DNA from: Tetradesmus obliquus
Taxonomy: Eukaryota > Chlorophyta > Chlorophyceae > Sphaeropleales > Scenedesmaceae
DNA: 64,000 nt
Assembly (NCBI GenBank): GCA_030272155.1
Contig: CP126191.1
Coordinates: 6,098,501 to 6,162,500 of the forward strand
Direction of reading: 5' to 3'
Within the stretch, counting starts at the first letter, position 1, and each line of letters starts with the position of its first letter. The notes under the pieces were generated by a model. That model had not been told where the DNA came from. It worked only from the letters and a program-made list of their open reading frames with translations, and did no database searches. The position numbers and the translations under genes were made by a program. Below, one piece after another: positions 15,361 through 28,027 of this stretch.

Positions 15361-18300
15361 TCAAATCTCATACATAACTGCCTCCTGCTCTGCTGGGGCT
15401 GCTGCCGGCTGTGTGGGCGCTTCTGCTGGCTGCTCAAGCGAAGCCAGCTTCAGCTTCATCAGCGCAGCGCCACTGGAGGGCTTGGATGCGAACAGGCACT
15501 CGCCCAGGTCCTCCTCCTTCACCACACCCTGAGCCACCAGCGGCGCGTAGTACTGCTCCCTCAGCGCTGCAATGAATCTAGGTGCGTCAGCCTCACGCAC
15601 CAGCGACACAGTGCAGCCTCCCCAGCCAGCACCTGGCGCAGCAGCAGCAGTACACAAAGCATCAGATACGCATGCGCATGTGTGAACGTAAACACAAGAT
15701 TCTGTTGCGCTGCAAGGCCGGAACTATTCGCGGCACCAGGCTTATCCCCGCAAGCATTACAATGCAGAAAGCAAAGCAATGCAGAAAGCAAAGCAAGTAT
15801 GACAGCTGAAACTAGCTGCCGCCTGCAGCTGCCGCCGGCCCTGCTGCCGCCTCACCGGTGAGTCGTGCCCCCAGTGCGCCTGCTGCCCTGGCCGCCCCCA
15901 CCAGCGCGTCCAGCTCAGCACAGCTGCACTCATACAGCCCGGCACAGCTGGCGTGGCTGGCGTCCATCAGCGACCCCAGCTGAGACAGCTTGTCCTCGGC
16001 TGCTGCATCCGACTGCAAGACAGCACAGCACAGCACAGCATAGCACGTGCAGCAGTGGAGAGTGAGCAGCAGGACACAGATGAGGACGTGCATGGGTGCA
16101 AGACCACGCTTTGGCGCGCACCTTCTCGCGCTTGCAGGTTCACAAATGCAAACGAGCACAAAACACAGCCCATGCCATGTTGTTCCATGACACTGCTCTG
16201 TGCAGGTCTGCCAAGTTTCAGCCCACACGCAACAGACAAAGCGCCACACCAACAGCAAACACCTCGATCCGTGCCACTGAGCAACGTATACACAGACATG
16301 CACATGCACACACGCGCACCTTGCAGACGTCCCTGAAGCCGTACACACGCCCCGCCTCGCTGTACACGTGCAGCGCCCTGTCACGCAGCCTGAAGCCCTC
16401 AGGCCCCACCACACCCAGCACCCGCAGCGCGCTAGCGTTGCCCTCATAGATGCTGGCCAGCGGCCTCTGCAGCAGGCCTTCCACCTGGCGGGCAGGCAGG
16501 CAGGAGGCAGCGGCAGTGGTGGGCGTGTGCTTTGACGCAGCCGTCGGGAGAGAAGATGCTTGAGCCGGGCGTAATGTTTGCAGCAGACGTCACCCAAGCA
16601 GGGTCATCTGTTGTTGACAGTGAGGAAGTGTTGCAGTTGATTGTGCTGCCACATTGCGTGTTGCCCGGTGCGTGGGGTGAGCCAGCAGGCTTAACCAGAC
16701 CAGCTGGAGCTACACACCAGCATGTGGCTGCATAATCTCTTGATGTGTTGTGTAGCATCCACCGCTGCGCTTGCAGCGCCTCACCTCCGCGGGCATGTAC
16801 ACGCCCTCGTGCAACAGCTCCCGCACAGCCTTGGCCTGCGCCTCAGCCCCCGGGCCGTACTTATCAATGATGGCGGGCTCCACCTGCTTCAGCGTGGTGA
16901 CAGCAGCAGCCTCGCCGGGCGGCTTGCCTAGGGCCACAGCCAGCAGCATGGCGGCCAGCCGGCACTCCACCACACGCAGGTTGTAGCTGCAGGCAGGCAC
17001 GGCGGCAGGCAGCTGGAATCAGCCAGTTGTTGCTGAACGACATCCACAATCCAGTCAACAGCTGTACCAGGCAGCAACCACAAGTCACTGGTACCATGTG
17101 CTGGTTTGCTTGTACGTCAGGCTGCACCTGAGTACAGCATGTACTACATGCATTGATATTTGTGTAGACCTGCCTGGACTCACCGCCTGTCTGCCGTCTC
17201 TGCCTTCTTGGACACAGCCATGGAGTTGGCAATCACAAAGGTGGCGCCTGCAGGCAGCTGCACGTCTGTGGCACGCACCTGCACAGCAACACACCACAAC
17301 CCATGGCAACGGTACTTCAGCAATTGAGCCAGACAAACCGCATCTACGCAGCACCCATCTACACAATGCCAGCAGCAAAGGTAACCTTTACAATGCAGTT
17401 TAGGTGCCCTGGCGCTCAAGCCTGGCTCACCGGGTTGAACTCCACCAGCATTGCCACGCCTGGCATGCCCATCACGCTAATGGCCTGGTCCATGCCCCCA
17501 CTGGTGACGCCCACGTGGCGCTCCGCGGTGCACGTGAACTCCGACACGTCGCCCTTGGTGAGGCTGCCGGCCACGCCCAGCACGGCAGCGATGGCCAGCG
17601 AGGAGGAGCACACGATGGCCGCGCTGCTGGACAGGCCGCTGCCTGCAGGGCGAGGAGCGGAAGCCGGGCAAGTGTGCAGGGTAGCGCAGCAGCAGGTGAC
17701 TGCAGGGGTCAGCGGCTGAAGGGCTGACGGCCATTTGCAGGGATGCTTATAAGAACATAGGTTTGCATGCGAGGCATGTGCAAGCAGCAGCACCCAAGCC
17801 ATGTGCGAGACTTGCCACCCCTTGCTGTTGCTGCTGCTGCTGCTACAGCTTCTGGAGCAGTGCTGCCTGCTGAGCCAGCTGCTCTGCTGTGCCAGCCAGT
17901 CCTCACCCAGGCTAAAGGCGATTCTGCAGGGATGCATGTCATCACGTGCGTTTGCATGCAATCAATGTACAAGCAGCAGCATCAAAGCCATGTACGAGAC
18001 TTGCAAAAACTTGAGGCTGTTGCTGCTGTACAGCGGTTCTGCCTGCTGGGCCAGCTGGTCTGCTGTGCCAGCCAGTCCTCACCCAGCGGCACAGTGCCGT
18101 GCACCATGACCTGCAGCCCTACTGGCGATGGCGCTGCGATGCCCTTGGACTGCAGGTGCTCAAACACACCCTGCAGCACATGGCGGCAGCACAACTTAGT
18201 ACTTATACATAGCATGCAGTGTGTTGAGCAGAGCCAGCAGCAAAGCATGTGTAACCAGCTGCATGAACCTGCTTTCTAACCTGAACCGTCAAGGTCATGC

Positions 18301-19493
18301 ACACCCCAGGCAAGCTGCTCCTGCAAAGCAACACTGCATATGCTGCCACCCTGCCACGCCGTTTGCAGCCATGCATGTCATGCACTGCTAGGAGCATGCG
18401 TGATGTTCCGTGCACTGCTGTCCTGCCCACAAGCTACATGTGGCACCCACGCCCTACCTTGTATGCTGAGAGGAAGTAGTTGGCCCATGTGTGCTTTGCC
18501 ACATCCACTGGCTGCGGGCAGCGCAGATGTTTGAACAGCAGACAGCATGATGCAGCTGAGGCGCATGCACACATATCGCATACATGCAACCCTGCCTGCT
18601 CTGCGCCACAAGCTAGCCAACATTTGCAAGCGCATGGCATGACCTCAGATGAGTCACAGACTGCCGCTGTTCTGTACCAGCGTTCATTGCAGCAACTAAA
18701 GGAGAGACGCTATGCAGCATTAGCGCCCAAGGAATGCTGCTGCTGTTGCTGATGCCTGGCTCTCGCATACATGCCTGTGCTGGGTCTGTGCCGAACTCAA
18801 TCTCTGGGTACTGCTCCGCTTCTAGGTTTGCGACCACCAGCTTGTCACCACCCCGTCGGATGGCGACAATGGTGTCCTGCAGCAGCACAGGGAGACATGC
18901 ACTAACAGATAGCACGGCATATCCGGCTGCTGCGCACCAATGCTAAAGCAATCAATCAGCATGGTAGCACTGGCCTGTGGTGGTTTGAGGTTGTGCGTCT
19001 GCTGCTCGCACTGTGCATGCATACTGAAAGGGCACTACATGCATGCAGAGCTGCTGCACTGCTGATGCAAGCTGTTGCTGGACCAGCACGCACCTGGCGG
19101 ATAGCCATAGGCAGAACTCCGTAACCTTCATAATCAATGTGCTCGCCAATCAAGTTGACGCGGCCTGAAAGAGACACAGCACCTTGGTTGAAGACTTGCA
19201 CCCATTGATCAATACAGATGCAACTGCAACTGTGTCTGAAGGCATCCGTGGCTGCATTCAATGCTCACCTGGAGCCCTAGCATATATCTCTGGTGCCTGG
19301 CCGTATTTCTCTCTGAACGCAGCTGCCAACCGCTGATAGCGAGACGTTGCCTCGACAGCACCTGGCAAACATCCAGGTTAGTGACTACCTCATGAACCGC
19401 CTTGCCAAACCAATATCATGTAGTGCTTTGATTACCTTCTAGGCCATAAATGGCCTCGATCTCCTCCACTTCTGGAATAGGCAGGGAGGCCAT
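15361..19493 (-). CDS. GALK: Galactokinase (GHMP kinase family), paralogue A
   Basis: This enzyme phosphorylates galactose at C1 with ATP in the salvage route to UDP-galactose. Twelve exons (19493-19436, 19361-19269, 19164-19094, 18876-18771, 18507-18458, 18170-18083, 17642-17431, 17278-17184, 16986-16785, 16484-16320, 16012-15856, 15632-15361) join in frame to 522 residues, close to the plant enzyme. Signature motifs are [19 protein letters not shown] (galactokinase signature), [22 protein letters not shown] (ATP-binding GHMP loop), [13 protein letters not shown] (catalytic Asp), and [11 protein letters not shown] near the C terminus. The start [17 protein letters not shown] is clear. The join between exons 4 and 5 is ambiguous: a GT-AG pair 18771/18507, or a GC-AG pair slightly outside it. 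Intron 6 holds a tandem duplicate of the end of exon 6. The GALK2/N-acetylgalactosamine kinase branch is similar, so substrate choice is inferred. Confidence 0.93.
17736..18086. repeat. Tandem segmental duplication across a splice donor in galactokinase A
   Basis: A unit of about 175-190 bp ending CAGTCCTCACCCA is present at about 17736-17910 and again, diverged, at about 17925-18086. Shared landmarks are GTTTGCATGC (17761 and 17950), CAAGCAGCAGCA, GAGACTTGC and TGTGCCAGCCAGTCCTCACC. The copy at 18086 includes the true exon 6 end. The other is a decoy copy of exon end plus donor inside the intron. Confidence 0.8.
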
Positions 19494-20030
19494 CCTAGCT
19501 GACTTGCAGTGCACACGTATCAACAGTGCTTATCGGGCGACAGGGTCGATCCAAGCAACGTAATGCCTTACTAGTACGTGTAATCCGACTGATACATACG
19601 TTAAGCACGCTGCTAACTTGAAGGATGACATGTCATCAAGAAGGTCAGACGGCCACCTCTGTTGAGCAGTGCTTGGCAAGTGCAACCTTAGCTTGTTTCC
19701 GTGCATCTTTTCGTGTGATACAAGTTTGCTGAAACTTTGCGCAGTTCGAGCTCGAAGCAGTGTTGACATCTTTTACATCGACAAACCATGCTAGCTGCTC
19801 CACATGCAACAGCTTCACTGTGCTTGACTTGAAGCTCCGTGCTCTTATCTAGCTCTCTTGCAATTCAACTTGCTCTTGTGCGTCTCCACAGCTGCCACAG
19901 CAGCAGCAACCAACTTTGTACTGCAGCATTACTGTACACACAGTCACGGCACTGCTCAAGGTCTACAAGCACGTGCAGAGCCAACGAGCTCTGCCAGTAG
20001 CTGATTAGGCATTAGCACCTAGGCCACCGT
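19494..20030. promoter_or_regulatory. Divergent intergenic region, galactokinase A / POLLUX-like channel
   Basis: About 540 bp lie between the two divergent start codons with no gene recognised. It should carry both promoters. No individual element is claimed. Confidence 0.45.
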
Positions 20031-23000
20031 ATGCGGTTGGCAGCAGCCAACAGCACCTGCAGAGGTGCAACCCGAGGTTGCGATGCTGGAGCATCATGCA
20101 CACTTATGCAGCGTGCTCTGCCCAAATCAGCCATCCGCCAATGCTGCAGCAGGCCAACTTGGTCTTGTAGAGCTGCAGCTCCTGGGCCTTCAGAGAGCAC
20201 TAGCAGTGCAGCAGCAGCAAGCGCTGCTGCAGCAACAGCAGCAGGGGAGGCTGCACCTCCGGGCGTCGTGCTGGAAGCAAACTTACAGCAGCAACAGCAG
20301 CAGTTAGAAACATGTGCTCAGCATGATGAGAGCAACACAGATGGTGCTATCAGCGAGATAGGCAGTAGCATTAGCAGCGTCACCGGCAGCAGGAATGGCA
20401 GTTCTGTAGACAGGATGAGCATAGGCCTTCTGTATACAGAGGATGACAGCAAAAGCATAGGCAGCGACTGTCCCAGCAGCACCAGCAGTATCGAGAGGAG
20501 TGATAGTAGCAATGTGTATGGCGCAGATGCACAGCCAAACCAAAGGGAATTTGAGGCAGCACAAAGCAGTGCAGCAGCAATAGAAGAACAGATTGTACAG
20601 CCAATTGTTTCATACAGCAGCTTCAGCAGCATAGACGATGAGGTTTCGACCTATGAACTAGAAGCAGCTAAGCAAGCAGCTAAACAGAAAGAGGCAGCTA
20701 TTGCAGCAGCAGCAGGGGCAGCAGCAGCAACAACAGACAAGCCTTGGTGGCCCCCAACAGAGTTTGCAGCGCTGCTGGGTCTGGCAGTGGCGTTTGTGAT
20801 CGCTGGCATCAGCAATGCGCTGCAGTGCAAGCCAGTGCAGCTGAACTACAGGTGTGTTGGTGCACAGCACCCAACAGCATGCTTGGGCTGCAATGCTCCA
20901 ACCTTCTGCTTGTACCCAAAGCATGTCATGCTCGCACGCTTCCTGTATCAGCTGGCAGCAACTGCCGCTGCATGGTCAACTCTCTCACATGCCTTCACTG
21001 CTTTGCATGTGTTGCTGTTTAAACGTGCAGCCACCAGCGCATCGTGCGGCAGTGCAGCAGCTGCTGCGGCTCGCCGGCAGTGCAGGCAGCACACCACCAG
21101 TACATCGTGCGGCAGCCGCAGCTGCCGCTGCCAGCGCTGCCGCTGCCGCTGCGGCAGCAGCTGGACCTTGATGCGCTGCCGCCCCCCAGCTACAGGGTGC
21201 CGCTGCTGGTGTCGCTGCCGTCAGCAGCAGATGATGGCATCAGCGCCTCGCTGCTGGCTGCCAAGGACTGGGTGCATGGCAGGTGCGGCAGCTGGCGCAG
21301 CCAGAGCAGGGCACATACTGGCCTCGCCTTGTGCCTGTAATGAGACGAACGGCCCAGCATTTTCGTGTGTGGACCAAGCAGCACGCATGCTGAGCAAATG
21401 TGCTTGTTTTGTTCGGAAATCAGAGGGGCCATGTGTGCGGAGCTGCCGGCTTGTTACCTTAATATGTAATCAGTCGACACCCTTGCTGCTCACAGCACTT
21501 GTGGTGTCTGCAGTTGAGGCGGAGCTAGCACAACTGGCCCTGCAATATCTCACAACTTGATGTGATTACTTTGTGCTGTGTGCGGCCCACCTGCTGCCTT
21601 GTTGCAGGGTGGCGTACCACCTGCAGCAGCTGGCCACCGCCAACATCAGCACCAAGGTGGTGGTGCTGTCGCTGTTTGCCACGCCCTTCATCCTGCTGTT
21701 CGGCTACATGTACCACAAGGCGGCACACGTCAAGTTTGGCGCAGCCATGTACAAGGCAAGCACCGCAGTGACAGCAAGCTAGGCTTTGAGCTTGTTGGCG
21801 CACAGTTGAGTGCTGTGCCACTGCTGGACCAGCTGGATGTGCAGCATTCCAGAAGAGGGACGACCAACATGTGCTGTTGCACGTTGCTGCAGCTGGCAGC
21901 CTGTGTGGTTCTGTGCAGGCTGCACCACAGCAGGTTACACATGTTGTTGTTGAACTGTCATTATTGCGGTGCTGCCGTTGCCGCCAGGTGTACGCGCTGC
22001 TGTACCGCGTGCCTGGCGTGGGCATCGCCAAGGAGGACAACGTGTACGCCTACATTGTGGCCAACATGGCCTTCCTGGCCGGACTGTTCACGTTTGCGGG
22101 TATCTTAGGTGAGCAGCGGCACCATGCAGCAGGCAGGCTGCTGCGACAGGCGCGGGAGAGGGGCGTGTAGTTGTGCTAACAGCAGATGTGCTGCGGCAGA
22201 GCACTTGCTGTACATGCAGGCTGAGCAGCACAGGATGTTGGAGGAGACGCTTGCGGCAACTGATGTTGGGCATGCTGCTGTGCTGGCCCGTGCAGGTATC
22301 GTGAGCGATGAGATCAAGATGGGCATCAAGAACAGCCGCAGCGGCAACTACAACATGCGGCTGTCGGGGCACATCCTCATCCTCAACTGGTGAGGGCCTT
22401 GCCTGAGCGGCTGCCACAACTGTTATTTGGGTTGCGGTAATGCCTGCATTTGGGCCACCCGCCCCATTTGGCCACCTTAGCAGGTCACGCATCCGCTCAC
22501 CTGTCTGGTGCAGGTTCTGTTGTTGGCTTCACGACATGTGACAGACCGTTACTCTGCTGCTGCTGCTGCTGCTGCTGTTTGTTGCCTCCTCCATTGCAGG
22601 AATGGCAATACAACTTCGCTCCTCAGGCAGATTGCCAGCGCATATGCGGTGAGCAGGCACGCGCCATGGCTGTCTGTTGCCTGCTTCTGCTCGTGTATCT
22701 CATGCTTAGCAGCACTTGACAGCAATTCTGGCCTCCATAGCCCTGCAGCCACACTTTTGTGCCGATCATAGATAGATAGATAGAGGGGTTGCACGGTGTG
22801 TTCATGCGGCATACGCCACCACAGACACTTGGTGTGCTGATCATATGGTTGCTTTGGTTCATGCGGCGATTGCCACTGCAGGAGGGCGGCATGTTTGACA
22901 ATGGGCGCTGGCTGCTGACCAACCGGCCGCCTGTGGTGGTGCTGGCTGACAAGAAGAAGGCGCAGATGGATGAGGCGGTGCACGAGATGCTGCGGTGCGC

Positions 23001-26000
23001 ACAGATCGTCTGCCTGTGCTGCAGAGGCTAACACTGTGTCACATGCACAAGCTGTCTGTCATTGCGCTCCAAAACACCAGAGCCACATAGCGCACATGCA
23101 TTCCGGTGTGCCTGGTTGCTGCCCATAACGTTCTTGGGCTGACTGGCATATACGTCAAGTTGACTTGTGGCTCATACAGTGTGCTGCTGCTGCTGCTGTT
23201 TGATACATGTGTGTCGCGCAGGGACCGTGGGCTGCACCTGGAGGTGCACACGCGTGAAGGCAACCCCTTCAAGCTGTCAGAGCTCAAGAGGGTGAGCTGA
23301 CCTGCACACCCCTGCACACAGCAATGGTATACTGACTGGCATATCTATGTTACGTCCGCATTAACTTGTGCAGCACATACCGTGATTGTTGGCTGGGCAA
23401 GGCAACTGGCAATCTGCCACAGGCACATGGTCGCAGTCACTCCACATCACGTATATGTGGCTGTCGCTGCAGGTTGCTGCCAGCAAGGCGGGCACCATCA
23501 TCGTGCTGCACCCCGACTCTGCCAGCTCGCCGCAGAATGCGGAGGCAATCAAGGCCAGCGTGGCCATGTGCATCACGGCGCTGGGCCCGCAGACCAACCA
23601 GCGTGTGGTGGTGCAAGCCACAGGTGCGCCTGCGGCGCCTGCAGCATGCTGAGGCTCACAACACCAGCCCAGAATGTTTATGTAGATGGCGCGTTCCTGT
23701 GCAATACATCCCCTGTGCAGGCATGTAGCCATCAGCTCAACTGCCGGATCTTATCACATGAAGCAGTAGTCGCTGTCTGTGGCTCTGCTATAGTGAGTGT
23801 GCACATACAGTGGCGTCACCTTGGTGTCATGTGTACCGCTATGCGCCTGCCTGCCTGCCCCGCAGGCTCCCCCAGTGAAGCTGGTCTGCTGAGCTCGCTG
23901 AGCGTGGCCAGCCAGCTGGGCGGCAAGGCAGCCATCCAGTCCATGGAGCTGCCCGACCAGCAGCTCATGCTGCAGCTGGTGAGCCAGAGCGCGGCGCAGC
24001 CGGGCATCCTCACCTGCTGGCTGGACATCCTGGCGCTGGCCAACAACAGCGCGCAGTTTTACGTGGCGGAGCTGCCCGCGCCGCTGGAGGGCAAGCCCTA
24101 CGTGGACGTGCGCAGGTGCGGCGGCTGCGGAGGCAGGGACAGGTGCTGCAAGGGATGCAGCATAGACAGCAGCGCAGCGGCAGCGCCCCAGGATTTCATC
24201 GTGTATGCAAGTATCTATTGCCGCACCTGTGCTGTGGCAGGATCCGCGCTAGTGGCTTTGTAGCTAGCAGTTAGCGCGCGTGCATCATGCAGGGCAGGCG
24301 GTGTAGCTTGTCGTGCAGCATATCAATCGTTGTGTAAGTGGTGCGTGGGTGTGCGCTATTTGTTGCTGGCGCAGGGCGTTTGCGCACGCCGTGCTGTGTG
24401 GCGTCCGTCTGCCGAGTGGCGAGGCTGTGATGAACCCTGCGGAGGGCGACGTGCCGCCTGCAGGGTCGCAGCTCATTTTCCTGGGCAGGGGAGGTGAGCG
24501 GGCCGCACAGTGGCGGGCCAGCAGGGCAGCATGCTTCTGTGCTGATTGCTGGGTGGATGCTGATGGCCACACGCTTGTGGCGTGCAGCACATGAGACATA
24601 TGCTGTCGAGATTGGCTGCAGCATACACGTCACTCTGCGTTGCATGGCAAGTGCTTCATGTTTGCTGCGCGCAACTGGCGACTGCTGCTTGCAGGCGCGG
24701 GGCACCTCATCGCATCCCCGGGTGATCCAGTGTACGACACTGCTGCCAAGTCAGCGGCAGAGCGCATGAAGCGGGAGCGCACGTACCGCTCCAAGGTGCG
24801 CAACAGCTGCTTGTCTGCAGCTGCAGCACGCGAATCAGGCCACTGCCATGGCGATCACACAGACAGCCAGACGTCATGCACCACATGCAGCGTCATGATG
24901 GGGTAGACAACACAACTCCCATTCGTGCATGTATTTTGCGCCATCACGGGGTTAACGCGCCTCACCCGCTGCATGCGTGGCTGCCGTGCCTTTGCTGAAT
25001 GCCTGCAGGCGCGCAGCATCCTGGTGTCCAACTGGCCTGCCGAGGGCATCCCTGAGCTCATGGAGGGCTTTGCGCAGTTCACGCCAGCCAACAGCAGCGT
25101 GACCTTTGCCATGCAGGGCGAGCCGCACCCGGACTGGCCCACGCGCATCAGCAACTGCCGCTTCAACTTCGTGGCCGCCAAGCAGCCCACCAGCGTCAAG
25201 GTGGGCTGTAAACAGCGTGCACTGCATGCAATGCATGCTGTGCTTTTGGGTGCTGGTGGTCCTTCCTCGTTAGCCCCAGCTGGTGCGTGAGGGGCGCAGC
25301 ATCGTGGTCGCTAACTGTATGTAACATTTGTATTACCTGTGCTTTGCATGTATGTATGCCCGCAGCTGTCTGACATGTACGTACATTGACCGCATGTGCT
25401 GGAGTACATCAGGCAACTGTGTGCTGTGGCGTGCTGTTGTTCTGGCGCCTCCAGGTGCTGCTGGAGGCAGGCATCAAGACTGCTGATGCAGTGGTGCTGG
25501 GCAGCGGCTCAGCAGCTGGCGGGGACCTGGAGTCAGACGCGCGCGTGCTGGCAGCCATCCTGCAGGTGGGCAGCGAAGAGTGCGGCTGCGGCAGCTGCTG
25601 GGCCAGCAGTTCACAGCAGGGCGTTGTCTAGTTCTGCAGGCTTGCAGGGGATGCTGCACAGCTGCATCCGCCTGCCGACTTCAAAGCCACAAGAATGACC
25701 TGGCTGTAGGATGCAGGTTGGCGAGGGTGTCCATGCATGTCTGCAACGACATAATTGGCCACCTGCAGCTGCATGTTCACGCCCAGCATGCAAATTGTAG
25801 CATGCATGAGCAGGGCGACCTGGCTCTGATGGGCTGTGGCGCTGTGTGCTGTGCGTTGTTGGTTGCTGCTGCAGGTGCAGGATGCTGTGCTGGCCAGTAA
25901 GCGCAAGGACACGCCGCACCTGGTGGCACCCATCAAGCGCTACGCCACCAGCAAGCTCGCAGCGCAGTGGCTGGAGACGCTGGCGGCAGAGCAGGCGGCA

Positions 26001-26918
26001 GCCTCGCCAGCAGCCACAGCAGCTGCTGGAAAGGCAGGCACACCATCAGCAGCAGCAGCAGCAGCAGTGCCAGCAAGCAAGCCAGGTGGACTGCTCAGCT
26101 TGGTGCCGCAGGTGCTGCTGGGCCAGGGATCGCAGAGCAGCCAGCAGCAGCAGCAACAGCAGCAGCCGCCCCCGCAGCTGGCTGTGATCGACTCGTGTGA
26201 GTTCCTGGTGCCTGGTGACGTGATGAGTGCGCTGATGACGCAGGTGGTGGCAGACCCCGCGTACGCAGGCATCATGCAGGCGCTGCTGGGCAGCCGTGAG
26301 GGCCAGGAGATGTACCTGCGCAACCCTGCCAGTTTCAACCTGCCCACAGGTGGGGCGTTGTGGGCATGCCACACTGGTGCCAGGTGCTGCCTGGGAGAAG
26401 GCCTGCATTGCATGGCATGTTTGATGAGTGCAGGGCAGAGTGCATTGCAGCAACTACTGGCGCAGAGAGTGTTTGCCAGCGTGGCTCCAGGTCCACTGCA
26501 TGCAGGCAGTCCCAGCAAAGCACCGCAAGCGTTCTTATCTTGCGTACGTCAGCTGCTCATCACTGCTTGCGTCATGTAGGTACAGTCGACCAACATGTTG
26601 TGCCACTCACACACTTGGCAACTTGCTGATGGTGTTTCTGTTTGCGCTGCTGCCTTGGCAGGTGTGCCGCTGTGCTTTGCTGAGGTTGAGGAGGCGGTGC
26701 GCCTCACACGGCAGACGGCCCTCGGCTACATCCGCGGGCGGCACAGCAAGTCGGGCAACTGCAGCCTGGCCAAGAACAAGCAGGCTGCCGCGGGCCAGCG
26801 CAAGGTGGTGCTGGGCCCCGCTGCCAGCCACACCGTGGTGTTCGAGGAGCACGACAGGATCGTGGTGCTGGCGGCAGACTTCAACGTGACCGGCGCTGCC
26901 AGCAGCAACGGGCAGTGA
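20031..26918 (+). CDS. CASTOR/POLLUX (DMI1)-family ion channel, probably plastid envelope type
   Basis: This is a homologue of plant CASTOR/POLLUX cation channels, which have a membrane pore region followed by tandem RCK-like nucleotide-binding domains. Conserved exons include 20031-20851, 21608-21755, 21988-22108, 22296-22389, 22600-22648, 22882-22994, 23222-23291, 23473-23623, 23866-24115, 24375-24493, 24695-24795, 25009-25200, 25455-25565, 25875-26349 and 26662-26918, plus one ending at 21282 whose start is uncertain. Key segments are a hydrophobic stretch after KPWWPPTEFAALLGLAVAF, VVLSLFATPFILLFGYMYH, YAYIVANMAFLAGLFTFAGI, MGIKNSRSGNYNMRLSGHIL (family hallmark), VVVLADKKKAQMDEAV, and AGTIIVLHPDSASSPQNAEA. 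The Arg/Ser/Cys-rich N terminus looks like a plastid transit peptide followed by a long acidic, Ser-rich linker. Plastid location is therefore inferred, as for plant PEC1/PEC2. The Ala/Gln linker in the 25875 exon is unusual. Confidence 0.87.
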
Positions 26919-28027
26919 TGGTTGAGCAGTACTGCTTAGGATGCAGCCTGGGGCGGGACGGGGTGGTCAGCAATGCGTGTACGCGCATTAGCAGCTGGTG
27001 CATGTGGCAGTGACACAACAGAGATGGTAGCATGTTAGGCAGCAGGGCTTTCCAATTTTGTAGAATTCAAGCATTTGGAGACCAGAAACACCTAATAGTG
27101 AGAAGGGGACGGCCAGATAGTCACTGGCAGCAGCCGGCTGGTTTTTGACCTCAAGATGTTGCCAGGATGATACTGGTATGGAACTGACAAAGGTAGTACC
27201 AACTGCATATCATGACAGCAGCCAACACACACGTGTACACACTGCACTCACTCCATGCGCTGTTGCTGGTGTGCCCTGTAGTTCAAATTGTCTGCAGCAT
27301 ATGCATGGGCTGACAGAGCTGCTGCAGCAGCTTCAGCTGAAGCTTGCTAGTGTTCTGATTGTTGCAACAATAGGTTCATCGACCACCGCTTGATGAGCAT
27401 CTTGCTGTTCCAAGATAGTCTCTAAGAGGTGCAGAACTGCCAACTTTGTTCTGCTGTGAATAAAGGCTGTGCACAGCCAATGTGGCTTGCATTGCTTGGC
27501 GATCTGATAGCATGTGCCAGTTGTCGTGCATCACTTATTCTGCAGTGGCTGCATGCGTGCAATGCTGTCTGATGTGGTTATCAAGGGCTTGTTGGATGAT
27601 TCCAGGCTCTCACCAGTGCAACGTTGGTCAAACTCCCCAGGTGGGAGATGGTGCTGAAGCACAGCCGGTGTGCGCGGCGCCGTGCGAGTAGCAACTGCAC
27701 CCTGTTCCTGGTTTGTAGGTGCACATTAGCAGCAGACTGCTGGCTGTGTACTTGTGCACTGTTTGCATGCATTCTCTTGATGCGTGATGTGCAGCAGCGA
27801 GCCTCAGCAAGGCATACTTGAAGGTGGCAACACGCCACTTTGGACACCCCTGCACCTGTCATTGTCATGTCTTTTGGGGCTCTGGTGTGTACCGTGACAG
27901 TCGGGCCAGCAACGACTGTAATACTTGATTTTGGGATAATGGACTGAGTTTTGAGTTCTAAGGCTGTCACAAGAGAACCTCAGCTGGTTCCGGTGCTGGT
28001 GTCGGTGATCTGTGATCCCTGCACGCC
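26919..28027. other. Intergenic region without a recognisable gene
   Basis: These 1.1 kb lie between two plus-strand genes. All ORFs are short and lack conserved patterns. I see nothing else supportable. Confidence 0.5.
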
